From NCBI GenBank assembly GCA_964542475.1, contig CAZIUL010000009.1, positions 65,905 to 129,904 on the forward strand: 64,000 nt of DNA. The letters are read 5' to 3'. Made by a program: the position numbers and the translations under genes. Numbering within the stretch: the stretch's first letter is position 1; every line of letters starts with the position of its first letter. A model generated the notes under the pieces. That model had not been told where the DNA came from. It saw only the letters and a list, made by a program, of their open reading frames with translations, and did not search any database. The DNA comes from CAZIUL01 sp964542475 (GTDB lineage Bacteria > Planctomycetota > B15-G4 > CAYZWU01). This document shows positions 35,297 through 42,536 of this stretch, in pieces.

Positions 35297-35974
35297 TCAA
35301 TGGTTGTTTTCGCTCCCGCTCGTCGTACCGGCGCTCTTTTTCAAAATCGGTCTCTTCGCCGCAACCGTGTTTTTATCCCTGAGGTTCAATGTCCAAGCGT
35401 ATTCGATCGCCTCCGGCGGGCACATTTTGTCGTCTATTACTGTTGTACCGGTGGGATTCGTTATCGAATCGAAGTCATCTACGAACAGATCATGGTTTTT
35501 CAAATCTTCGTTGAAATTGGACAATTGTTCGTACTGATCACCTGACAGATACCCCTTCAGATCAATCCCTTTCTGACGGGAATCGTTCATGCGGGCATGC
35601 ATCTCCTTCAGCCAGACACAATGCCGTTCCGGATTCATTCGGTTGCTTACGACCTGGCACAGCTGATCCAGTTTCCTGGTCCAGTGAATCCGTGTGGCCT
35701 CGATATCCCTGATGATGTTCTTGCGCTGCATAAACTCGGCTTTCTCCGCCTCAAGATCAGACGCATATTCCGCCATCGGTTTCAGATTCTCGAACTCCTC
35801 CTTGACTATGTTCCGCTCTGTCTCAGCGCCAGCGAGAATCACGAAATATAAATAGGCGACTATGCAGAGTGAGGATACGGATAGGACCGTTCCGGCGGCA
35901 ACCATCAGATACGTCCCGGCCGTCCTTCTTTCGAACTCCCGATATTCTTGGGGGAGCAGGTTTATCTTCAGCAT
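35297..35974 (-). CDS. pilN: T4P alignment protein PilN-like
   Basis: 225 aa from the ATG at 35974; an in-frame start at 36052 lies inside pilM and is rejected (GAGGAGG and GGAAAG lie before 35974). It starts with the PilN signature 'MLKINLLPQEYREFERR', which binds PilM, followed by a transmembrane helix (about 21-45) and a periplasmic coiled coil and fold. The C-terminal 60 residues (Thr/Asp/Lys rich) are unlike classic PilN. It follows pilM by 25 bases. Confidence 0.88.
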   Translation of the reverse strand: MLKINLLPQEYREFERRTAGTYLMVAAGTVLSVSSLCIVAYLYFVILAGAETERNIVKEEFENLKPMAEYASDLEAEKAEFMQRKNIIRDIEATRIHWTRKLDQLCQVVSNRMNPERHCVWLKEMHARMNDSRQKGIDLKGYLSGDQYEQLSNFNEDLKNHDLFVDDFDSITNPTGTTVIDDKMCPPEAIEYAWTLNLRDKNTVAAKRPILKKSAGTTSGSENNH

Positions 35975-35999
35975 CTTTCCTTTTTTTACCTCCTCAGGT

Positions 36000-37031
36000 T
36001 CAACCCTTGATTCTGGATGCCAAGCCCATCGCCACCCCGAGGGACAGCGCATTCTCCGTGAGCAGTTCCGAATCCACCATGTCCGGATCCACGCCTACCC
36101 CGGCCACCGGGCTCCAGTAGATCGTTTTACGTTCAAAGATCTTTTCGAAGGCTTCGTCCAGGCCAAGCGCGCGACCCCCGCCGCCCGAAAGATAGATCGC
36201 CTCAACCTTGCTCTCGTACTGGTTTTCGTAATAGTCGAGAGAAAGGTTGATTTCGCTTCCCATCTCCTCGATTCCGGGGGCTATGGCATCCGCAACCTTG
36301 TCCGCTTCATCACCGGGAGACCTCTTCATCTGCTCGCTTTCGAACAGCTCCAGGCCCTGCTTCTTTGCTATATATGAGGTGAAGTCGTTCCCACCCATGT
36401 AGATTTCGCGTGTAAAATACAACTCCATGCCCTGCAGGATGCTGATGCATGTCTTGTTTCCGCCTATGTCCAACAAGGCGACAACCTTGGTTTCCACGTC
36501 GTTTTCCGCGTTCACGGAGTTCGAAAACTCGAAGGCGTTTGCCAGGGCAAAAACATCAACATCGGTAATCGCGGGCTGTAGGCCGCAGCCTTGCAGGAGC
36601 CGGTACTGATCTTCAACAACTTCTCTCATCACCGCGACCAGGATCACCCTCATTTCGTTTTTTGACAAACCGGTCGCTTCCTTCAGCCTCTGGCTGTCCA
36701 GCAGCACGTCATCGATCTCGAACGGTATGTATTTGTCAGCCTCGTACCGGAGCGCATTGTTGAGGTTATCGTCGGGCATCTCGATGATGTTGAGAAAGCG
36801 AACAATGACGGATCTGCCGGAAACAGCCGTGGCCACACGTTTGCTTTTGAAGCGACAGGTGCGCAACAGCTCGCTCAAGGCGTCAGCCCTGGCATCTTCA
36901 GATGAAATATCTATCTGGCCGTAACCGGTAATAATGTAATCATCTCGGTCAAATGAGAGCTCGATAGCCTTGATACATTCCGATCCCAGATCCAACCCTA
37001 CGATAGACTTCCTTTTGCGCAAGAATACCAT
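36000..37031 (-). CDS. pilM: Actin-like T4P assembly ATPase PilM
   Basis: 343 aa. ASKHA fold: phosphate-1 'IVGLDLGSECIKAIEL' (about 10-25), phosphate-2 'VVALLDIGGNKTCISIL', adenosine motif 'AIYLSGGGGRALGL'. A 'ALRYEADKYIPFEIDDVLLD' segment is typical of PilM. It is cytoplasmic and binds the PilN N-terminus. It is first gene of the pilMNOPQ operon. Its promoter should lie in 37032-37358. Confidence 0.95.
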   Translation of the reverse strand: MVFLRKRKSIVGLDLGSECIKAIELSFDRDDYIITGYGQIDISSEDARADALSELLRTCRFKSKRVATAVSGRSVIVRFLNIIEMPDDNLNNALRYEADKYIPFEIDDVLLDSQRLKEATGLSKNEMRVILVAVMREVVEDQYRLLQGCGLQPAITDVDVFALANAFEFSNSVNAENDVETKVVALLDIGGNKTCISILQGMELYFTREIYMGGNDFTSYIAKKQGLELFESEQMKRSPGDEADKVADAIAPGIEEMGSEINLSLDYYENQYESKVEAIYLSGGGGRALGLDEAFEKIFERKTIYWSPVAGVGVDPDMVDSELLTENALSLGVAMGLASRIKG

Positions 37032-37358
37032 TCCGGAGATCCTTATATATGCTGTTCGACGTGTATGATAGAACCCCTTTTCCCTTTAAACCCAGCCGAT
37101 GTCTGATAGGGCACAATCGGCGGTACTCTCGAATCTTCGGAAATTAACCTCCCTAACTTTAAACAAATCCCCATCCGCACGCCCACAAGGCAAAATTAGC
37201 GCGTCGAGCAATGCCGGCTGGTACGCAGGCAACCCACCCCTGAGGCTGTCAAGGGCTATCCCGCATATTTCATCCTCTTCTGCTGCGGCACCGTAAAGCG
37301 GGCTATGGCATCAAACGATATGAAAGGGAAAAAAGAGGGCGTGGGCAAAAAGCGATTA
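37032..37358. other. Intergenic region between HPr and pilM
   Basis: 327 bases. It contains R1 copy D (37257-37305). The rest (37032-37250) has no gene or clear terminator; the pilM promoter is expected here but no confident hexamers were found. Confidence 0.5.
37257..37305 (+). repeat. Dispersed palindromic element R1, copy D (shortest two-ended form)
   Basis: 49 bases: TATCCCGCATATTTCATCC at the left, the CTTCTGCTGCGGCACCGTAA body, then AGCGGGCTA. The right terminus is thus only 8-9 bases, the inverse of the left end, with TA at both edges. It shows where the element ends lie. Confidence 0.85.
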
Positions 37359-37658
37359 TCACTCGAAAAAGCCATTGGTCACGAGATCGACAAGCGAACA
37401 GATGAGCTCATCCGAATCAACGCCTTCGCTGATGAGTTCCATCTCATGGCCATAAGCACAGGCCAAGGTCATCAGTTGAATAATCGACTTTCCATCCACC
37501 GTGCAGCCATTGCATGTAACAGTGAGACTCGCCTGGAACCGGGTGGAAATCTCCACGAATTTGCTAATAGGCCTCGCGTGAAGCCCGGCGCGGTTTGTAA
37601 TCTTCACTTTCTTTCTCAACTTATGGGCGTTCCGTACTCTGGCTGACCCTTGGTACAA
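37359..37658 (-). CDS. HPr-like phosphocarrier (NPr of the nitrogen PTS)
   Basis: Up to 99 aa. The frame starts at a TTG (37658); shorter starts at TTG 37619 or GTG 37607 would put the active His at the usual position 10-15 and are more likely. Active site 'RAGLHARPISKFVE' holds the phosphorylatable His (27 in the long form). 'DGKSIIQLMTLA' carries the regulatory-type Ser. HPr/NPr passes phosphate from enzyme I to EIIA-Ntr (ptsN, next upstream). The R2 repeat separates the two genes. No enzyme I gene is in the window. Confidence 0.88.
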   Translation of the reverse strand: MYQGSARVRNAHKLRKKVKITNRAGLHARPISKFVEISTRFQASLTVTCNGCTVDGKSIIQLMTLACAYGHEMELISEGVDSDELICSLVDLVTNGFFE

Positions 37659-37816
37659 GGGTCAGAGGTTGAGAGGTTGTGGAGAGCGATGATGATAATC
37701 GGACAATTCGAGGCTTGGCAGTCGGCACCGGTTCATCAATGTACAACAGGCCGAGGGTTTGATGCCGAGACTGATGCGGAGTTCAACGATGTCTACAGCA
37801 ACCTTGAACCTCTGAA
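37659..37816 (+). repeat. Repeat R2, copy a (about 158 bases)
   Basis: Starts GGGTCAGAGGTTGAGAGG and ends CAACCTTGAACCTCTGAA, so the ends are imperfect inverted repeats. The internal text (for example CCGGTTCATCAATG, GAGTTCAACGAT) matches 41988-42149 over the whole length with scattered differences. It fills the ptsN-HPr gap. Confidence 0.85.
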
Positions 37817-37830
37817 AACAAACGCGTGTA

Positions 37831-38292
37831 TCACTCGCTGAGTTCCTTGAGAATACCGCATATCTCTTTCCCGTTTTTAGCGTTTCTGACGAAACGACTG
37901 AAGTCCTGATGTCTCGCCATCCGGGAAATCCACTGGAGAATGCTCAAATGCTCTTCTGCGTGCCCGGTGGAAGAAACCAGGAGGAAAAGGATGTACACCG
38001 GTTCACCATCAACTGCGCTGAAATCCACGCCCGCCTTCGAACGAGCCATAAGCATGAGCCGCTCCTGGCAACCGTCGATCTTCACATGCGGTATGGCCAC
38101 CCCGTGCCCCAACCCGGTGGATCCCAGTTTTTCACGATCGAGCAAAGCCTCAAAAGTGCTTTTCTTCTTGTTTTTCGGAAAGACACCTTGAGACACGGCG
38201 AAATCGAGCATCTCCTCGATCACCATTTTTTTCTCAACAGCCCCAAGGTCTTCGATTATATTATTTTCCTTAAACAATTGCAAATAAGACAT
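37831..38292 (-). CDS. ptsN: Nitrogen-regulatory EIIA (PtsN)
   Basis: 153 aa, the standard EIIA-Ntr length. 'LGSTGLGHGVAIPHVKIDG' carries the phosphorylated His (about 69). The remainder is PTS_EIIA_2-like ('GVDFSAVDGEPVYILFLLV'). Unphosphorylated or phosphorylated PtsN tunes K+ transport, stress and sigma-54-linked functions. It lies in the classic rpoN-hpf-ptsN-HPr context, although rapZ is not present. The promoter is probably upstream with hpf/rpoN. Confidence 0.93.
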   Translation of the reverse strand: MSYLQLFKENNIIEDLGAVEKKMVIEEMLDFAVSQGVFPKNKKKSTFEALLDREKLGSTGLGHGVAIPHVKIDGCQERLMLMARSKAGVDFSAVDGEPVYILFLLVSSTGHAEEHLSILQWISRMARHQDFSRFVRNAKNGKEICGILKELSE

Positions 38293-38395
38293 CTATGCTC
38301 ACCTCTTCAGTAACGCGTCTTCGAAAAACAACAGTTAAGCATGCCTGATAAAGAGGCGCTCACGCATGCGCCAACGCTTGATTATAGAAAACATT

Positions 38396-38788
38396 TCAGG
38401 ATTTCCCCTTGTATTTTTTCCTGATAATTTCCTCGTAACTCAATTCATCATCCACATCCTGATCTGACTCAGGTTCGGGAGGTACACCTTTCACATGCCT
38501 ATGGCCCCTCAATCGCTCCTTGAAGCGCACCAGCTGTCTTTCCATTTTATCCATGAGCAAGTCTATAGCAGCATGTCCGTCCTGATGAGCCATACTCCCC
38601 ACCAGCTGCTGACCCCGCGAAACAGAAATGATCATCTCGACCGCATGCTTATCTTTTTCATTGTCGAGAATCACTTGCACCCTGGAGATGTTGTTAAAAT
38701 ACTTGATCAGCTTTTTCGCCTTGTCGCGAGCATAGTCCTTAATCTCTTGAGACTTGTTTTCATGCCTCCCGATTACTTCGATTTTCAA
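38396..38788 (-). CDS. hpf: Ribosome hibernation-promoting factor (short form)
   Basis: 130 aa. An S30AE/sigma-54 modulation domain starts 'MKIEVIGRHENKSQEIKDYA' and contains 'VQVILDNEKDKHAVEMIISV'. A C-terminal acidic tail follows. It lacks the long-HPF dimerisation domain. It binds the 30S subunit in stationary phase. Encoded between truA and ptsN. Confidence 0.93.
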   Translation of the reverse strand: MKIEVIGRHENKSQEIKDYARDKAKKLIKYFNNISRVQVILDNEKDKHAVEMIISVSRGQQLVGSMAHQDGHAAIDLLMDKMERQLVRFKERLRGHRHVKGVPPEPESDQDVDDELSYEEIIRKKYKGKS

Positions 38789-38942
38789 GTGGCCCTCCTT
38801 GCAATCAGCATATTAAAAAGAGTCCTTTTCTCACCTACAACGCGCTACCCCTGTTGAAAACAGCAATAGCCCGGAGTTCATCCTGACATGCATCAGCAAC
38901 CGATACGGGAAACGATCCCTGGTTTTCCATAAGTAAGCCGAA

Positions 38943-39689
38943 TTAATAATTCACTCTCCACAAAAAAAGTCCTTTTGCCGGATATGTGGGCGGAGCAAGA
39001 GTCCTGTCCCCCGAATCGAGAATCTCTACAGCTCTCTTTTGCGATATGCTTCCGTCAGCCGTTGCCATGACGAAAGATACCATATTACGGACCATTCGGT
39101 AAAGGAACCCTTCTCCTGTGAAAAAAATTCTGACACATTCTTTTCGCCTCCTGACCTTGATCGACAGAATCCTGCGACGGCTGGACTTCACATCGGCGCC
39201 CGAAGCCCTCATTGCGGCAAAGTCCCGATCTCCCACTAGCAGCGAAGCAGCTTCGCGGATGGCTGCCTCACCAGGCAATTTACGAACACGGTGAAGGAAA
39301 CGGCTTCTGAAGGGATCGTCAAACGGAGCTTCGACTATCTGATAAAAATAGGTCTTGTGGCGGACAGAGAACCTGGCATGGAAATCCAAGGGAACCCTCG
39401 ATGCGCGAAGAACTCTGATATCGCCCGGCAGAATGGCGTTCAGCCCCTTGACCAGGGTCTCTTCCGCGATCTCCTTGTCCAGATGAAACGAAGCAACCTG
39501 GCCAAGGGCGTGAACTCCCGAATCGGTGCGTCCGGCGCCGGCGATGGAAACCTCTCTCCCGGTCAACCGGCTGATCCCGTCTTCGATAATCCCCCTCACT
39601 GTCCTTTCACCCTGAGCCTGTTTTTCCCATCCACAGAACCCCGTACCGTCATACGCAAAAATAAGCTTAAAGCAAAGATCCAAAGCCAT
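38943..39689 (-). CDS. truA: tRNA pseudouridine synthase TruA
   Basis: 248 aa. Catalytic motif 'AGAGRTDSGVHALGQVASF' with Asp56. Further family patterns: 'FHARFSVRHKTYFYQI', 'FLYRMVRNMVSFVM'. It makes pseudouridine at tRNA positions 38-40. It sits between rpoN and hpf, splitting the usual rpoN-hpf pair. Confidence 0.96.
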   Translation of the reverse strand: MALDLCFKLIFAYDGTGFCGWEKQAQGERTVRGIIEDGISRLTGREVSIAGAGRTDSGVHALGQVASFHLDKEIAEETLVKGLNAILPGDIRVLRASRVPLDFHARFSVRHKTYFYQIVEAPFDDPFRSRFLHRVRKLPGEAAIREAASLLVGDRDFAAMRASGADVKSSRRRILSIKVRRRKECVRIFFTGEGFLYRMVRNMVSFVMATADGSISQKRAVEILDSGDRTLAPPTYPAKGLFLWRVNY

Positions 39690-39780
39690 TCATCCGCCCA
39701 GGTGGTAAACTCGACTCGTAAAGATCGAATTGAACCGATTCTTCAGCCCGCCCGGTTCGGCGCAGGCTTGTCTCTTTTCA

Positions 39781-41244
39781 TCAGTACACCCTTCTTTGCC
39801 GAGAGGAAGGCACATTCAACGCTTTTCTGTACTTGGTAACTGTCCGTCTGGCTATGCTGAGACCTTCCATCTCCAGGATTTTCATTATTTCCTGGTCTGA
39901 CAACGGTTTCGTTTTGTTTTCGTTGTCGATCAGGTCCTTGACCTTCTGCTTGACTCCAACGCGCGATTCTACTTCACCGTCAGAAGACTTTGTAGCCCCG
40001 GTAAAAAAGCTCTTCAAAGAAAATATCCCCCTGGGCGCCTGGACATATTTGTCCGATATCGTACGGCTGATCGTTGAAACGTGGAGGCCAAGCTTGTCAG
40101 CCACCTCCTGCATTTTCAGGGGTTTGAGGTGTTTTGTACCACGGTCAAGAAAATCACGCTGATGTTTCACAAGCACATCAACCACTCTTGAAAGCGTGCT
40201 TCTCCTCTGCTCAATGGATTCGATGAGCCATTTGGCGGATTCGATCTTCTTGCGGAAGTGCATTCGCAGCTTTGGATCCAGGGACTTGTCCATGTACATC
40301 TTGAGATATGCTTCGCTGATTCCCAGTTTTGGGTAGTAGTCGTTCTGGAGCTGGATTTCGTACTCCCCGTCAATAAGCTCCAACACAACATCTGGATTGA
40401 CATAAGGGATCGGGTCCGTCCTGAAAAGGCGTCCCGGTATTGGATCCAGATGGCTTATGTTCTCCAATGCATCCTGCACCTCTTCTATTGACCTGCTTGT
40501 TCGTTTCGCGATCTTGGGGAGCTGGTTCTTCGAAAGATCTTCGATGTGGTCTACAATGATCTTACGCATCAACTCATGGTCTGTGTGTGACGCATCCAGC
40601 TGGAGTAAAAGGCATTCCCGAAGGTCTCTGGCACCGACCCCGGTTGGTTCGAAGGACTGAACCAGAACCAGGGCCTCTTCTTTCTTGGCTTGAGTATGAT
40701 CTCCGGCTGATGGCATGTGGATCTCTTCCAGAGGATACAACAGGTAGCCGCGATCATTGATGTTGTAGATTATCTGCTCCGCAATAATCCTGATGTCCTG
40801 ATCACAATCGGACAGGCCCAGTTGGTTCTTCAAATGGTCCTGCAGCGTCATCGGCCGTGACATCGTGTTTTGCATCGCCCGGAACTTTGGATCATCCTCG
40901 CCGCTTTTGTGGCTGGAGCCGGTTCTCGTCCGATCCTTGTTCATTTCGATCATGTTTTTGAGACGCTCCATCTCTTCATCCAAGGAGAAGGAATCGTCAT
41001 CGTCACCGTCTCTAGCGTCGTCCCCGTTTCCGTCGATGCTATCGCTCCGGTCAGAGCCTTCCGTCTGCTTGATCTCTTCCAGCGGCTCAACCTGCTCGAG
41101 AACTTCGTTTTCCATCAGCTCGTTCTCTATGAGCTCCTTGAGATCCATGGACTGCAGCTGCAGAATCTCGATCCGCTGTATAAGCTGCGGAGACATCTTG
41201 AGCTTCTGCTCAAGACGCATGTTCTGCATGAGTTCCAGCTTCAT
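39781..41244 (-). CDS. rpoN: RNA polymerase sigma-54 factor RpoN
   Basis: 487 aa. Region I is Gln/Leu-rich ('LEQKLKMSPQLIQRIEILQL') and binds activators; an acidic region II (about 55-95) follows. The core-binding region and helix-turn-helix ('LKMQEVADKLGLHVSTISRT') lead to the C-terminal RpoN box 'ARRTVTKYRKAL', which contacts the -24 element. An insert of about 25 residues between HTH and RpoN box is rich in Lys/Ser. It starts 13 bases after recR. It needs AAA+ activators, none of which is in this window. Confidence 0.96.
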   Translation of the reverse strand: MKLELMQNMRLEQKLKMSPQLIQRIEILQLQSMDLKELIENELMENEVLEQVEPLEEIKQTEGSDRSDSIDGNGDDARDGDDDDSFSLDEEMERLKNMIEMNKDRTRTGSSHKSGEDDPKFRAMQNTMSRPMTLQDHLKNQLGLSDCDQDIRIIAEQIIYNINDRGYLLYPLEEIHMPSAGDHTQAKKEEALVLVQSFEPTGVGARDLRECLLLQLDASHTDHELMRKIIVDHIEDLSKNQLPKIAKRTSRSIEEVQDALENISHLDPIPGRLFRTDPIPYVNPDVVLELIDGEYEIQLQNDYYPKLGISEAYLKMYMDKSLDPKLRMHFRKKIESAKWLIESIEQRRSTLSRVVDVLVKHQRDFLDRGTKHLKPLKMQEVADKLGLHVSTISRTISDKYVQAPRGIFSLKSFFTGATKSSDGEVESRVGVKQKVKDLIDNENKTKPLSDQEIMKILEMEGLSIARRTVTKYRKALNVPSSRQRRVY

Positions 41245-41257
41245 GATCAGCCCAGCC

Positions 41258-41854
41258 CTACAGTTTCATCGCTATTCTGTCAGCGAGCGCGTCCGACAGC
41301 ATGGCCTGGTTTGCGTATTCGATCTTAGATCCCGTGGCAATGCCGCGCGCTATCCTTGTGATCATTATTCCGGTTCCTTCCAGTTTCCTGGCCAGCAAAA
41401 GGGCGGTTCCATCTCCCTCGAAATCCGGATTTGTTGCAATAATGATCTCCTTCGCCTCACCTTCATTGGCTCGATTCAGAAGAGCCTCCAACGTCAGGTG
41501 CTCCGGCAACACACCCTCAATCGGATCCAGCGCCCCTTGCAAAACGTGATACAGCCCCCTCCAGCCGGCATCCTCCAGGGCGGTTAAATCGCCCAGCCCT
41601 TCAACAACAAGGATCCTCTCCCTGTCCCGGTCAGGGGACCGGCAGATGGGACAAGGATCGTCTTCCGAGGTATTGAAACAGATGGAGCAGGACCTGCTTT
41701 TTTCCGCAACCATCCGAACGGCATCGGCAAGCGCAAGAGCATTGAGCTTGCCGCTCCTCAGAAGGAAAAGCGTCATCCGCTCCGCTGTTTTCTCTCCTAT
41801 TCCAGGGAGCTTTTTGAACTCCCCTATCAAACTGTCAATACACTCGGGATACAT
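41258..41854 (-). CDS. recR: Recombination mediator RecR
   Basis: 198 aa. HhH motif 'KLPGIGEKTAERMTLFLL', zinc finger Cys56/Cys59/Cys68/Cys71, and a Toprim domain ('ILVVEGLGDLTAL', 'EIIIATNPDFEGDGTALLLA'). Acts with RecO (and RecF) in loading RecA on gaps. Standard dnaX-ybaB-recR order. Confidence 0.96.
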   Translation of the reverse strand: MYPECIDSLIGEFKKLPGIGEKTAERMTLFLLRSGKLNALALADAVRMVAEKSRSCSICFNTSEDDPCPICRSPDRDRERILVVEGLGDLTALEDAGWRGLYHVLQGALDPIEGVLPEHLTLEALLNRANEGEAKEIIIATNPDFEGDGTALLLARKLEGTGIMITRIARGIATGSKIEYANQAMLSDALADRIAMKL

Positions 41855-42160
41855 GTCATACCATCGCTAAAAAAGTGACAATCTCCTGTGGTAACAACTA
41901 TCGGCGACCGGTTACGCCTTCATGCATAGATTATACTCGAAAAAACCCGGGGTTTCCAGTTAGTGGGGAGAAGGATGGATTTCTTTTGGTTCAGAGGTTG
42001 TAGAGGGGGATGATGAAAATCGAGTGATTCGAGGATAGGAGGATTGGCAGTTGCCGCCGGTTCATCAATGCACAACAAGCAGAGGGTTTAGATACCAAGG
42101 CCGATTCGTAGTTCAACGATCTCCACCGACAACCTTGAACCTCTGAACCTCGAACCTCCG
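41855..42160. other. Intergenic region between ybaB and recR
   Basis: 306 bases. About half is the R2 repeat copy b (41988-42149). The remaining 41855-41987 contains only short AT-rich sequence and a tiny AAACCC/GGGTTT palindrome near 41943, with no gene seen. ybaB and recR are normally adjacent, so the repeat insertion probably lengthened this gap. Confidence 0.6.
41988..42149 (+). repeat. Repeat R2, copy b (162 bases, best ends)
   Basis: Starts GGTTCAGAGGTTGTAGAGG and ends CAACCTTGAACCTCTGAACC: inverted termini of about 13-19 bases. Its interior matches copy a at 37659. Half-length relatives of the ends occur at 51324 and 54568. Confidence 0.85.
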
Positions 42161-42481
42161 CTAAAACATGCCTGGAAACGTCAATCCTCCCGTCAGCTTG
42201 GACAGCTCATTTTCCTGCAGCTCCTTTGCCGCGGTGAGCCCCTGCTTCACTGCAGCCACGACCATGTCTTCCAGCAGTTCGACATCTTCAGGATCCAGAA
42301 CGCTTGGATCTATCTTGATCGAGAGGAGTTCCCTGCTTCCGTTTACCCGGGACACGACAGTCCCGCCTCCAGCCGATCCTTCGATAACCTTCGATTTCAA
42401 CTCTTCCTGGATCCTTGTCACATCTTTCTGCATTCTCTGGGCTTGCTTCAAAAGGTTGGAAAAATCTCCTAATCCACTCAT
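42161..42481 (-). CDS. ybaB: YbaB/EbfC nucleoid-associated protein
   Basis: 106 aa from the ATG at 42481 (GGAGAG upstream); the longer frame to 42556 overlaps dnaX and is not conserved. 'FSNLLKQAQRMQKDVTRIQEEL' is the family start helix, and 'VEGSAGGGTV'-type text follows as 'KVIEGSAGGGTVVSRVNG'. Dimeric DNA-binding protein of unclear detailed role, cotranscribed with dnaX and recR. Confidence 0.94.
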   Translation of the reverse strand: MSGLGDFSNLLKQAQRMQKDVTRIQEELKSKVIEGSAGGGTVVSRVNGSRELLSIKIDPSVLDPEDVELLEDMVVAAVKQGLTAAKELQENELSKLTGGLTFPGMF

Positions 42482-42536
42482 GTGTCTCTCCTGCTCATAT
42501 CCGTGGTTTACCGCACAACTCAGCATCCGGTCCCGG

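Noticed and set aside
37099..37296. Short ORFs ending in HISSSSAAAP at 37.1, 61.4 and 63.7 kb
   Set aside because: The common ending is simply the translated R1 repeat, not a shared protein tail.
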